Source: Larix sibirica
Lineage: Eukaryota; Streptophyta; Pinopsida; Pinales; Pinaceae
DNA: 26,703 bases
Assembly (NCBI GenBank): GCA_004151065.3
Contig: NWUY0300017368.1
Location: forward strand, 1,504 to 28,206
Direction: 5' to 3'
Positions within the stretch are counted from its first letter, which is position 1. Every line of letters begins with the position of its first letter. A model generated the notes under the pieces. That model saw only the letters and a list, made by a program, of their open reading frames with translations, ran no database searches and had not been told where the DNA came from. Positions 1-11,529 of the stretch are shown here, piece by piece. A program made the translations under genes and the position numbers.

Positions 1-2515
1 TCAAATCCCCGTGGGTACTAGTTTACAAAAAAAATTATAATTTATTGTAGATAGTTTCTAAGATTTGGATCTTAGACCCAGTTTAGTTTACATGTCATAT
101 TTAATCATATTTTTATGATCTGATATGAAACTAAAATTAGAAAGGCCACTCCTTCAAAAGTGGATATGAGATCCAAATTTTAGGCTAATGTATCTATTAA
201 AAAGAGGGAGTCTATGTAAAAAAGGGTTGTTGTTGGAAAAAGACAAAGAGACAAAGGGGCCTATTGATTAAAGTTTTGTAAACAAAGTATTTTCCCGGGA
301 ATTGAATCCCAAATTATATTAAGATATCGATGATTTCATGGTTTCCATTTCTTATATTTTTAGTTTCATACTGAATGCAGAATCTATTTATGCATTGCCT
401 TAGATGTTTCACTATTTATAGATGAAATAGCAACATAATTGTGTTTGAAGTTCAGTTTTTTTAAATGCTCAAAAATATGATTTATCTGGAATATGGTAAG
501 AGTTATGTATTTGGGTACTCGATACCAAGGCCCGTAGTTAAGTTTACGTTATGGTGTTGTTTTTAATAATAGATCTAGTTTTTTTGGGGCAGATTTTTAA
601 CATTACCATGAAATCAAATTTGAAATTTATTTAGTTTGAAAATTGTCTCAAATTAGGAAGATTTCATCAGTGTTAATTTATACTGGAAATTAAAAAATCT
701 TGTCTCAATAAGCATCTATCCTATATTCCATACCTACAATATCAAAGAAAATTAAAACTGTAGAAATAGCCGAAATTATAAAATTGAGCAATCATTTAAG
801 GTGCAAAGTAATAAGGCATGTAGATATTTCATAGTTGATGGGATACCGACAACATCATTTTTTAGAAACTTTGTTATGACAACTACAACTCAGTATGGAT
901 GGAATCTGCAGCCAAACCTGGGAGAAGAGTTGTTCCACTTGAGAGATCACTTTAAGGGATAGTTTCTTACTTGAGAACATAGATTGCATATTCTCGATTA
1001 GGGTGAATATAGATTTGGAACAAGTACTCGGCTCAAACTCTTTTGACTTGTATCGACTAATCAATACTTGCTAACCTCCCTGAAAATTGGTGAGCACTCA
1101 CTGAGTTTTAATACTCGCTATAATTTGTCTTGTAGTAATTTTTTTGAGTATTAAAAAGTAATTTTTCTTGTAGTAAAATGATATGATTTGAACTTTATTT
1201 GTATTTCCAAGTATGTGTATGTTGAGTTTGCTTGGAATTTTGTCAAGCCTCTAGGTTATTCTTTAAGATTGTGATATTGTTAATACTATGGAGTTAGGTC
1301 CTCTGATTCAGAGTGTTTTGGTTGATATTAATCCAAAGGTCCCTTTTGAGGCCTTCCTCGATGCATATTTGAAATATTAAAAAGTGTTTTGGCAGGGCAT
1401 GCCATTTTACTTTTAAGTTTTTTCACAATAAATGTATGAAATTTGTTTTTTGTTGAGGTCATCCTATCCAAATTGGGAAATTACAAAATTATGTTTCTGA
1501 AACTAGATAGAAGATGAAAATAAGTCTTGTTGGATTAGCAACTAAATTAGAGACAACCTTCTATCCTTTAAATATTTTTTGAAGTGTCTATTAGGTCATG
1601 TCAAGTATAAGATGGGTTCAAAGGTTCAATCAAAGAGCAACATGTTTCTTTCAAAGGCTATGAGAATATTTGGAGAAGGATCTAATCAATGTCTTGGAGT
1701 ACTCCATTCATGGTAGTCTTTTGGGAAAGAGCCCAAACAACAATCAGTCCACTTAGAGAGTACTCCGTTTGTCTCCTAAGTTTTTCTTGTAAGTAGCCTG
1801 AAGATTGATCCCAAATTCTTATTCTTTTAGTGATATGGCTCTCAACCAAGTGCAGTTGCCTAATGTTCACCTGCTCATATGCGCAATTTTATATAATTTG
1901 TCTTTCTAGCATCCACCAATAGGCCAATTCTTTTGTTTGTAGGAGACATCAAGTTTTAGAAGTCGTACTATCAAGTCAACTGGAACGACATGAATTGGTT
2001 CTGCTAACCCAAGTAACCTTCATTGTTTGCACAATGACATATATTGTTTGTTCATAGGCAGAGTAAGGAGGAATTGGATTCACAAATACCAAATCGTAGG
2101 AGTGACAATCGCTCACCATGAAACCAAACTCACATTGGTGATAAACTACAATAAAATCCCGGTTGATCTAAATATACTTTAGCTTGTGTGTGCTTAACTC
2201 ACTAATGTTCGATGTAGCTTGACCAACACCGATACTTTTTGGTTTTCTTGATGCATTTTCAAAGTGCATTGTAGGTATAAATTCTTGAAAAATTGATACG
2301 ATTAAAAAAATAAAGACAAGTGAGAGATGCATGAGAGTGAGAATTTCAATTGTACATACACTGTACAATCTTTGGGTATTGCACAACCATAAATTTGGTA
2401 GAAATTTCAAAGTAGTGTCATGATTTGACACCAAGGATAAGATCATGCAAATGATAAAATTTATTTAGAAGAAAAACTCTAGAGATGAAGCACCTATTAG
2501 TTTCCTAATATGACT
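1..2515. other. AT-rich intergenic DNA, no gene seen
   Basis: No recognisable domain or RNA gene was found on either strand. The open frames here are short (at most about 90 codons), unsupported by any motif, and typical of AT-rich noncoding DNA. Some stretches, such as 1,290-1,660 and 1,680-1,870, may be very old transposon remnants, but I could not place them in a family. Confidence 0.6.
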
Positions 2516-2520
2516 TTATT

Positions 2521-2586
2521 CAAATGTGAATGCAAATAATGCACGACATTCTTCAAATGTGAAGGCAAATAATGCACAAGAACTAA
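2521..2586. repeat. 33-bp tandem duplication
   Basis: The sequence caaatgtgaatgcaaataat at 2,521 recurs at 2,554 with one difference, giving a 33-bp period and slightly under two copies. It lies just upstream of the first dispersed repeat copy. Nothing indicates a function. Confidence 0.85.
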
Positions 2587-2678
2587 AAATACAATGGACC
2601 ATGATCCCATATGAGATCATTAATTTTTATTACACTAATAATATGTAGTTGGTTGATTTTAGTTGCAAAATACATAAC

Positions 2679-3765
2679 ATATTTGTAGGCTTTTATTGTT
2701 TGGTATCTATGTTCGAAATAGATGGTATCTCTACTGGAAAAAAATGCTTGTTTAAATGTCCTAACATTATAAGAAAAAAGTTATTTACAACTCGGAATTA
2801 TTTCTTATTATCATTTATGATACATTACAATTTGATTCTATTGTTGTGATTTTGGAAGATTGTGCAATGGGTCAAATGGATTTACCATATCTTTTCATAT
2901 GAGTTAATAATATAGGTCTCTAATTGAGAGGACTACAGAATTGAGAGGACACATATCTTGTATCATTGCAGTGATAGGAATTGGCGATGTCTTAGTTGAG
3001 TGCATGCTATTATTAACTCCCAATCTTTTGCATTTTGGTGTTTTTTTATGATTTTAATAAATAAGTTGAACTATTTGTTAGTAATATATAAGGGGTGTTA
3101 ACAAGTATTGCATCCTATAACCCGATTCCAAAGAAAACAAGGCTATAGTGGTTCAAAAGCATAATGAAGTTGTTCATAGGATTTACCAACAATACTAACA
3201 TCTAAAAAAAGAGAGAACACAATCCGACAATTAACGTGAGTGTGAGATTGAAAAAATGTTGACCAAGGTAGGGGGCTATCATGTGCGTGATTGGATTCAA
3301 CAATTTCCTCATCTTAGGCTATAGCCACTCATGTCTTTCCTTACTCCTCTTCCTTGGGTATAACAATTTTTCCTTGTACACCCAAATGACATAGATTAAA
3401 CTCATATTTTTAGTCCAATTGCTCCAATTTGTTAAGCATTTCCTTATGTCAAGTGCCCCTTCAACAATCATGGCTATGAAGGTCGTCATGTGCTAATACA
3501 TGTTCATCAACTAGAGATATTTTGTATCTCTGATTTTGGAAAAACTTGTTTGGAACTCATAGCATTACCTCCTCATACTTTGTCATTGGATGTCCTACCA
3601 TCTTTTTCCTATACCTTATTTTCTATTTGCTTTACCTCCTCTTTGACTCTTGTAGAGAATATGTTGTTGTATTTTCCTGTTGTTTTCACCATCGAGGACA
3701 TCTCCTTGTTCCTAAGTGCCATGAGCTCGGATAGAGTTGCGTTACATTTTGATGACCTTCCTCTG
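2679..3765. repeat. Dispersed repeat family X, copy 1
   Basis: This segment aligns by eye along its length with 9,629-11,290 in the same orientation. Shared landmarks include catatttgtaggc (2,679 and 9,629), cttttgcattttggt, aaggggtgttaa, tagattaaactcatattttt and catcgaggacatc. This copy has one unit of the roughly 140-bp block near 3,200-3,330, where copy 2 has three. Both copies hold a minus-strand coding-like stretch including HKE-LNxLEQLD and KYEFNL, so it may derive from a transposon protein gene, but no domain is identifiable. Termini and target duplications were not resolved. Confidence 0.75.
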
Positions 3766-4445
3766 CACTACCCTAGTCTGGAGTCCTCAAGCCCAAATTC
3801 CTCAACTCTCTCCATCCTAGGTTCCCTCCAAACTAAGAAAACATTCAACCACCTATAGCTTGAGTAGGTTCATCTTGATCTTGGTCGATTTGAGATCAAG
3901 ACTCAAATTCAAATGAGTATAGAAAATCCAAAAGAATGGCAAGATGAGATCGATATTTATAACACAACAAAGATTTATTTTAACCCTCTCTGTGGAATAG
4001 AATAACCAATAAATTGATCCTTTATATCATATAGTAATCATTTTTCATATTTCACTACTCCCACCTCATCTCTTGAATGTCCATTGTCCCTTCAAAATCT
4101 ATCAATGAATCCATGCTAAGTCTCCTACTAGTTATGATGTCCATGGTTAAGGATCCTCCTTGGTTGGGATACCTGGATTCAAGTTTTAAGCAAAGGGGAA
4201 GAGCCATGATAGCTTGAAGCTCCCTCAAATCCATCACCCAACTCCTCCACATGCAAGACCATGCCACGCATCTTGTTCGTGTGTCCCTCCCACTCAACAC
4301 TATGCTTTCCTCTTTCCTTCTTGCCAACCCATTTAGGGAACCTTTTACTTGTTTTTCAAATGCTAAAGGTTCTTGTTTTTGTATGAATTAGGAATTTGGA
4401 TTTGTATGTTCGCTTATGAAAAGATTTGCCCCCATCAAGTGATTA
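3766..4445. other. Intergenic, one unidentified short open frame
   Basis: A 90-codon open frame lies on the minus strand at 4,055-4,327. It is rich in Arg, Met and Leu and is not recognised as any family. No partner frame or motif supports it, so it may be chance or an old element fragment. The rest of the stretch is AT-rich and without visible features. Confidence 0.4.
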
Positions 4446-4449
4446 ATGA

Positions 4450-5275
4450 AAGTCATGAAGATCTTAACAATGTATCAATGACATCATTAATTGTATCTCC
4501 AATATCAAAGGTAACCATAATATTTTTAACCAATTGAGTTGATTCAAGAATGATACCAATGTGAACTAAATGTTGCATTATGGGCTTCATCTTTGAGGAT
4601 TTATTGTTGCTATAAAGTTGCAGACATAATGGTTGCACTACTTTTGCTTTTGATTAGTCGATTTTTTTATATCAAACTCATTTAATCCTCTTGTATCCAC
4701 CAGGAAACTAGTTTCATCGATCCTAACTGGACAATAACATGATTCTCATGTTGATACATACTCTTTTCAATTTCACAACGATCATGCTTCACAGTTGAAG
4801 AAATCTTTGGAACAAGTTTGTCAGTTGTTTGATTATATTCTAATTCAAGACTATGCCACTCATCTATGTTTTCTGATCCATTGTTTGCGAATAATTTGAG
4901 TGCCTTGTGCTATATTTTGTACTTTTAGATACTAAGGGACTTGTATTCTCTTTGTGTTATAAAGGTGGATCTATTTAAACATATTCAATGTTACGAGTAA
5001 GCACAACCTCAGACAACTCCATAAAATGATTATGTGTTCCTCTTTTATATCTTTATTATTCTCATTGTCAAATAGGGTTTTGTAGAACCGTTCACACCCC
5101 ATTTGACATTCATTAATAATAACTCTTGTAAGAACATTGTTCCTATATTTTTCACAATAATTACATTTTTCTTCAAGATTGTTAGGGTTTTGGCATTCAT
5201 TATTGTTTGTAATGCTATATTGAGGTGTTTTTTCTGCGGTGCTTGCTTAGAAGATTTCATATAAGATGTCAATGG
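4450..5275 (-). pseudogene. Decayed coding-like sequence, left arm of inverted pair
   Basis: Read on the minus strand, this stretch resembles the plus-strand sequence at about 5,330-6,065. The best block is at 4,489-4,617, with peptide fragments LYSNNKS, ESTQLVK and FDIGDTIN; the other arm gives LYNNNKF, ESA-stop-LVK and LDIGNTIN. A second block near 5,060-5,210 has ERFYKTL and ADIK/KDIK-like matches. Frames are broken many times, so this is not a functional gene. I do not recognise the protein; it may be a host gene fragment or an unclassified transposon gene present in two inverted, diverged copies. Confidence 0.5.
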
Positions 5276-5329
5276 AAGATTGTCTTCAATAGATATAACA
5301 TTTTCTTTGAGATTTAAAATATTGTATAT

Positions 5330-6065
5330 GCTTTACATAAGAAAACACTTTAGTAGAGCATGAAAACCAAAATGAATGCGAAAAATCTAGAAGTTTTGTA
5401 GCAAAGAGCAATTCTCATGAGAAGATTAGGAGCAATGGTTTTGAAAAAGCTATTATTAGTGAACAATCAGATGCTGATATAAAAGATGTTGTATTAATAA
5501 TTGTATGGAGCGATTGAATGATGTTCTTATAAATGACATGGAGATGTTCATGTAGCATGAGGAGATTATGAGTTTTTTTGTATCCAAAAGTACTAAATCT
5601 AACACATAAAACTCAAACTATTCACAAACAATGGATAAAGTAAATATGAATGAAGGACCTAATATTGAATTGAAATACAATCAAATAGTTAACTAACTTT
5701 GTTCTAATGATTCTTTACATTGTGAAGCATGTTGGTTATGGAATTGACAATGATACGTATCTTCATGAGAATTATGCCATTTTCTTAATTAAGATAGGCG
5801 AAATTAATTACATGATGGATGCGAAGAGATCAAATGAGTTTGATCTGAAAACCATTGGTTAGTCAAGGGTTGAAGTAGTATAACTTTTTTGTCTAAAACT
5901 TTATAACAACAATAAATTTTTAGTGATGGAGCTCAACGCAATTCATGGTTGTAACATTTTTGAATCGGCTTAGTTGGTTAAATATTTTCTAGTTTCCCTT
6001 GATATTGGAAATACAATTAACAGTATTATTAAAGATCTTTTACCACCTTTGACTCAAGTGAATTA
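5330..6065 (+). pseudogene. Decayed coding-like sequence, right arm of inverted pair
   Basis: This is the plus-strand counterpart of 4,450-5,275. Matches in order include aaccaaaatgaatgcg near 5,366, the Asn-Glu-Phe-Asp segment near 5,835, a ctttata-caacaataaat block at 5,899-5,917 and gatattggaaatacaatt at 6,001-6,018. In-frame stops interrupt it repeatedly, for example between ESA and LVK. The similarity follows amino acids (LVK, DIG-TIN) as well as bases, suggesting the ancestor was coding. The identity is unknown. Confidence 0.5.
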
Positions 6066-7536
6066 ATATGTTTTTAGACTAAGGCTTATTCAACTCTAGG
6101 TAGTGAAGTGATTAGGGAGACCTATTGGTTACAAATTCAAACTTCTCTTAGGGTATTAAGTCCTTGAATGGATATTTTAAGTATTCAAAGCATGTGTGTT
6201 CCCTTCTAAGTGGACATTTTTGTAGTTGTAGCATACCCAGATGCCTCACTTGGCCATTAGGGCACTCTAGAGTGAAATTTCTTCATTATTCCAACTCAGA
6301 GTTTCCTATTGTGAGTCAAACTTGGATTCCCATGGCCACATAATTGCAAATGCAAACAAAGGTGGAATCAACATTATGTAATGGAAAACACCATTAGATT
6401 CATGAACATGCTTACGAATAGAGATTGCATCACAAGATTACCAACATATGTCTATGTAATCGATGTTGCAGTGAAATTTAATTACAATAATATTAAGAAT
6501 TGCTCAATAGGAAGTAATCCAACTCCACATGCATGATTAACGTGACTTCAATCCAATTGTCCAATTCCATTACTCAATTTTGGATATAGTTGAAGTTGTG
6601 GATTTGAGTAGCATAATACAAATAGAAGCATTCCGAAGAAAAATAAATACAAACACTTATTTGTATTCAACTGTTTGTCCACCAAACTAGTTGTTGAAGA
6701 ATGATTCACTACTTAGCGATAGGTGTTTGCTATAGATCCCATCCCCAAGTTAGGCTACGAGACCACAAAGGTGAAGAAACACTTATGGGGTTCTAACTTT
6801 ACCAAAAACACCCATAGTGCCTTAGAATTCAAATAAAACCAAACAATTTCCATCCTTAAATCAACCACATTATCAGTCCTCTTAGTTGAACAAAACACAA
6901 GTTTTGAACTTTGTCTTCCTTGCTAAACATTTCCCAAGGAAATCTATTTCAGCTAGTGTTCAAGTGTAGGAAGAGTTTGATCAATTGATCCATTGATTTT
7001 GGGAAATTTTGAGTGGTACTATTTTCAAAATTACAGATACTTGGTACATACATATGATTGTGGGGTTGTAGTTTGCTCTAGTCACTATGGACATTATATA
7101 GGCATGGTTCTTTCCTTCAAAACCAACCCATTCCCTTAAAAATGACAATAACCTAGCTTACAATAGGGTTTCACTAGGAGATGAAGAGTCTCTTGGGATA
7201 GGTGAAGAATAATAGAAGAACCAGTCCCCAAAGGAAATTGGACAATGTAGATTTCTTTTGCATAGAGCATACATGCCTTACTAGGAGAATACTACATATT
7301 TACTTTAGCTACAAAGGATTGGGAAACTTGGGATGAGACACATGGAAATAAACATTATGGTATTATTTCCTTTGGATCCCCTTAGCATGTGGTATCATTG
7401 TCTCTTTGTTGTTCCCTATCAATAGTTTGGTGATTTTATTTTATTATATTCCCTTTTGATGCATACTTTTACATAATTTAAGAACACGAAGGTAACATTT
7501 CCACATGGTGGTACCTTAGGAACATATCACACCATA
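6066..7536. other. Intergenic DNA, nothing recognised
   Basis: The stretch is AT-rich with frequent stops in all six frames. No RNA gene, terminal repeat, primer-binding site or conserved protein motif was identified. Confidence 0.6.
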
Positions 7537-8215
7537 ATCCTAGCCCGTGACTTGGAATTAACCATTCCCTGGCTAGGCCTTTTCCTTGGGCTTCTTATTA
7601 GAAATATTTTGAAGGCATATGATTTGCACTTCATCTGATCATTGATGCTCAACCACTTAGTTTGACACTTTCCCAAATAAACCACATTGTTACAACATAC
7701 GATGATTTAATATAATATGATCTAGGGGTTAAAATTGGAGTATTCTAATTTTGTACAATACATCCAAGTACATAAGAAAAATTGACTAACATAGACATGA
7801 TGATTCCTAAAATAAGGAAATAGTGGATTTTAGACAATCGAGTGACCAAGGAGCCCCATTGGTAACACTCCTTCATCCTAGCCGATGACTTGGACTCATA
7901 ACCTTTTCTTGGTTGGGCCTTTGACTTGGGCTCTCTATTAGGAATATTGACAAGGAATTTCACATATTCACTTCATGTTGTTACTATAACTCATCCTAGT
8001 TGTTTTAACACCCATTCAATAAACCACATCATTATAGCATGTGCATGATTTAATTTAATATGTTCTATGGGTTAAATTTGGGGTATTATAATTTTGTACA
8101 TGACATCTGAGTATATGAGCAACGTCGTCTAACTTAGACATGATGACTCCTAGACCAAAGAAATATGATATTTTAGACATTGGAGGGACTAAGGAGCTGC
8201 ATCGGTTACACCCTT
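7537..8215. repeat. 338-bp tandem duplication, two diverged units
   Basis: Unit 1 begins at 7,537 (atcctagcccgtgacttgg) and unit 2 at 7,875 (atcctagccgatgacttgg), a period of 338 bp. Later landmarks also recur, such as aataaaccacat, tgatttaat-taatatg, gtattctaattttgtaca against gtattataattttgtaca, and agacatgatgattcctaa against agacatgatgactcctag. The units differ by many substitutions and small indels, so the duplication is old. No coding signal is convincing in either unit. Confidence 0.85.
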
Positions 8216-8300
8216 TACAAGCTTTGAGTAGAGCTTGAAATTGTTAGGTGATGATTTTTATAGTAATATTTTAATTCTTCTTATTCTTTAATATCAAATC

Positions 8301-8437
8301 CATTCTAATCCCAAGGTACATTCCCATGTAATTTGTACACACTATACTTGAGACTAGTGTTGCAAACTCCATTCTAACCCCAAGGCACACTCCCATGCCA
8401 TTTGTACACATTGTACTTGACAATAGTGTTGTAGAAG
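8301..8437. repeat. 69-bp tandem duplication
   Basis: The block starting cattctaatcccaaggtaca at 8,301 recurs at 8,370 as cattctaaccccaaggcaca, a 69-bp period with about two copies. The length is a multiple of three, so a 66-codon minus-strand open frame stays open across both units and shows an internal peptide repeat. No other evidence suggests it is coding. Confidence 0.85.
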
Positions 8438-9142
8438 TATACTTCAACGAAACATTTGTGAGGGTCATCACATTAGGAAATTGGAAATCAAAAGAAACTC
8501 GACAAGCATAAATTGAAGAAATTAGAAAAACCTGGTGCCTTAAAAACTTGGAAAAAACAAAAATAAATCAAGATAAATTGGAGATTTTTGCAACATTGCT
8601 TAAGACAATCGCTTATTACCATAGGATGCAAATAACAGAATCCAAGATTCTAATGATTTAATAGAGGGGGAACAAATTTTCATTTAAGTGGCGTATAGGA
8701 AGGTATGTGATAGTTTAGTATGGCAGCGACATCCATGTCAAAAAGCTATGAGGATGACCTTTTCTTAACTGGACTCGAATTGTGTGTTTGTGAGAGAGAG
8801 AGAGAGAGTCTTATGCCCTTGACACTTTGTCCTAATGCCATGTGTATGTACTATCATTATAACACATGCAAGGGCCATCCATAAAGGAATTGATTACTGA
8901 GTTTCCTATTGTTGATAGAAAGAGTGAAGACGAAGTATTGAATATAAGGAGCTCAGAGAAACAAGAGTGGTAACTTGGTCCGATGTAGGCATACCACCTA
9001 AAACAGACAATATAAAGTTGGCATATAGTTCAAGCACCTTCATCTTGATTCATCAATACCTAAGTGTTAGTATGTAAATTAAAGGGGTATTAGTAGTCTT
9101 GCAATTATTCGTTGTTTCTATGGTTAACAAAGAATCCCAGGG
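8438..9142. other. Intergenic DNA with a short GA microsatellite
   Basis: No gene was recognised. A pure GA dinucleotide run of about eight units lies at 8,792-8,808 and is a candidate polymorphic marker only. Confidence 0.6.
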
Positions 9143-9390
9143 TAGTAAGGACTATCTTAGCCTTGATTACTAAGGAGCATCAACTTAAGTTTGATATGAT
9201 GTTGGATTTTATCTTAGTCTATTTAGTAAGGAGTATCTTAGCCTTGATTACTAAGAAGCATCAACTTAAGTTTTGATATGATGTTGGATTTTATCTTTTA
9301 GTCTATTTAGTAAGAGTATCTTAGCCTTGATTACTAAGAAGCATCAACTTAAGTTTTGATGATGTTGGATTTTATCTTTTAGTATATTTT
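9143..9390. repeat. Tandem array, three units of 81-84 bp
   Basis: Units begin with tagtaagga or tagtaaga at 9,143, 9,224 and 9,308. Each contains atcttagccttgattactaa, then gcatcaacttaagttt, then gatgttggattttatctt. Units 2 and 3 are nearly identical and differ from unit 1 by a few bases, suggesting recent expansion by replication slippage or unequal exchange. It lies just upstream of dispersed repeat copy 2. No coding role is apparent. Confidence 0.92.
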
Positions 9391-10178
9391 GTCGTTTAGT
9401 GACCTTTGTCTTATTGGCATTGATGATCAACTAAAGCACATGTAGTTTATATAGTTGTATTGTGCTTAAATGTTAGAAATTACCATACCAATTGGTTAAG
9501 GTGGTTGAAAGTTAAATTGACATTTTATGTTAGGATGTCTTGATTAGTCAGTAACGAGACATCCCCCCATTTTTCAAATGGAGTTGTTATCACAAGTGGA
9601 TGCATCATTGCTACTATTGTCTCTCAACATATTTGTAGGCCTTTGCTATGTTGGAGAAAAATGTATGTTTAAATGCCTAGAGATTAGAAGACAAAGTTAT
9701 TTGTTTGTTATTGTGAGTTCTTTGATGGTCGATGTTTCTTGGGCATTCTTTTGCTAAAGGCTTATTATTGTTTATGATACGTTACAAGTTGATTTTGTTG
9801 CGGTTTTGGAATATTATGCATTGGGATGAATGGATTTATTGTATGTGTCCATATTAGTTAATACTATAGGCCTCTAAATGAGAGGACAACATAATTAAAA
9901 TGTTATAAATGAATGACACGTAATTTGTATCAATACAACCATAGGAATTGGAATTGGTGATCTCTTAATTGTTGTTTGCATGGTGTTATTGACTCCCATT
10001 CTTTTGCATTTTGGTAATATTTTTCTTGTTTTCTATTTTTTAATTTTAATAAATAAGTTTAATAGTATATATTAATAATATACAAGGGGTGTTAAATGTA
10101 GTCCATCTAGTAACGTGCATCCAAAGAAAACATGGCTATACTAATTCAAAAAAACAATGGAGTTGTTCTTAGGTTTTT

Positions 10179-10192
10179 CCCCCCCCCCCCCC
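10179..10192. repeat. Poly-C run of 14
   Basis: Fourteen consecutive C residues follow aggttttt. Homopolymers of this kind are unusual in such AT-rich DNA. The length may be imprecise because of sequencing error. Confidence 0.95.
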
Positions 10193-10300
10193 ATATAGGA
10201 ATTTTAACACAGTACTTATATGCCTAGAAAAAAGTGGCATGACTATCAACTTTAATACCAATACTAACTAGAGGATTTACCATCAAATCACAAGACTAGC

Positions 10301-10700
10301 ATAAAAAAAGAGAACACAATCCAACAATTACCCTGTGATGTCAGAGTTTGAGCTCGAAGTAATGTTGATGAAGGTAAGGTGGTGTCCCTTCGTTTATTGG
10401 ATCCAACAACTTCCTAACAAATAACAATAATAACATAAAAAAAGAGAATGTAATCTAACAATTAACTTGAGATGGCCTATAGGCTAATCATGAGAGGTCG
10501 AGCTCAAAGCAATGTTGATGAAGGTAAGGGGGTGTTCCTTCCTTTATTGGCTACAACAATTTCCTAACAAATAGCAATATTAACTTAAAAAAAAGAGAAC
10601 ACAATCCAACAATTAACCTTAAATGGCCTAGGCTAATCATTAGAGTTCAAGCTTGAAGCAATGTTGATGAAGGAAGGGGGTGTTCCTTCCTTGATGGGAT
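10301..10700. repeat. Tandem array, three units of about 134-151 bp
   Basis: The landmark aagagaa occurs at 10,308, 10,442 and 10,593; aatgttgatgaagg occurs at 10,361, 10,511 and 10,660. Each unit then runs through a ttccttc- or cccttcg-type segment to a tccaacaa-like end. Unit 1 lacks the gatggccta-ggctaatcat insert of units 2 and 3. A single counterpart unit occurs in dispersed copy 1 near 3,200-3,330. Confidence 0.9.
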
Positions 10701-10976
10701 CCAACAAATTTCTCATCTTGGGATACTACAACTCCTGTCTTGCCTTGCTTCTCTTCCATGGACATAACAATTTGTACATCTTCTTGAGTTCTCACTTTCT
10801 ACCTTGGACCCAAAATAAAATAGATTAAACTCATATTTTTTGTCCAATTGCTCCAGGTTGTTAAGGATTTCCTTATGTTGGGCTCCCTTTACTTCAATAG
10901 TCATGGCTATGAAAGTCTTCATGTGCCTGTACATGTCCACCAGCTAGATGTGTTTTGTATCTCTGCTGATGGAAAC

Positions 10977-11138
10977 ACTTGTTTGGAATCCATGGCATTA
11001 CCTCCTCATCCACTTTGTCATCGAATGTTTTACCACGTTTCTCTCAGACCATAAAATACTTGTTTGGAATCCATGGCATTATCTCCTCGTCCACTTTGTC
11101 ATCGAATGTTTTACCACGTTTCTCTCATACCATATTTT
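10977..11138. repeat. 81-bp tandem duplication, reading frame preserved
   Basis: The block acttgtttggaatccatggc at 10,977 recurs at 11,058 with only a handful of differences. As 81 is 27 codons, the minus-strand frame repeats the peptide blocks KTFDDKVDEE and MPWIPNK. Both units carry tccatggcatta and gaatgttttaccacgtttct. Dispersed copy 1 has a single diverged counterpart near 3,545-3,625. Confidence 0.9.
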
Positions 11139-11290
11139 TTATTTGCTCCAATTCTTGCTTAACCCTTGTAGAGAATTTGTTGTTTGCATTGTGTTGTTGT
11201 CATCATCGAGGACATCACCCTGTCCCTTGAGTTGCCTTGAGACCGGATAGAGAGCTTCCTTTCATTTCAATGGCCTTCCCCTACGTTGAC

Positions 11291-11529
11291 CTTCCTTATC
11301 TTATAAATCAGAAAATATATGGAAATTTAAAATGTTCTCTTAAATATTTTCTAACACAAATAAAATTTCAAAACAAATCAAGCAATTCTTTATTTTTTTT
11401 AAATTTAAGAAGTTTATCTCAATAAAATTTAACTTTTTAATCACTATTAATACTTTATAAATTCAAAACTAAAATAGATCATAAATAAATAAAACTATTA
11501 TTGGGTAGGGAGTAAAGGAATTCACTCCT
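11291..11529. other. AT-rich spacer
   Basis: Very AT-rich sequence between the end of the dispersed repeat and the start of LINE C. No feature was seen. Confidence 0.6.

Larger units (their letters stand above)
9629..11290. repeat. Dispersed repeat family X, copy 2 (expanded)
   Basis: This is the longer relative of 2,679-3,765. The extra length comes mostly from internal duplications: three units of the 134-151-bp block (10,301-10,700) where copy 1 has one, and two units of an 81-bp block (10,977-11,138) where copy 1 has one. A run of 14 C at 10,179-10,192 is also private to this copy. The minus strand of the 3' half has coding-like fragments: IPNK, FDDKVDEE and a 75-codon open frame at 10,713-10,940. 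Family and mobility mechanism are unknown. Confidence 0.75.

Noticed and set aside
1-25. tcaaatccccgtgggta resembling the T-arm and 3' acceptor of a tRNA
   Set aside because: Only a partial T-loop is present at the window edge; no D-arm or anticodon arm can be seen, so it cannot be called.
1682-1870. 62-codon minus-strand frame
   Set aside because: No recognisable motif and no partner domain nearby; consistent with chance in AT-rich DNA.
2168-2446. 92-codon minus-strand frame with hydrophobic stretches
   Set aside because: Hydrophobicity arises from AT-rich codons; no start context, family motif or conservation supports it.
4055-4327. Arg/Met-rich 90-codon minus-strand frame as a possible gag fragment
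   Set aside because: No knuckle, protease or RT signature lies nearby and the resemblance is too vague to name.
7389-7400. tggtatcattg, similar to a tRNA-Met primer-binding site of LTR elements
   Set aside because: It does not match the expected tggtatcagagc and no LTR pair flanks it.
8664-8675. Purine-rich agagggggaa resembling a polypurine tract
   Set aside because: No LTR start or matching 5' LTR was found around it.
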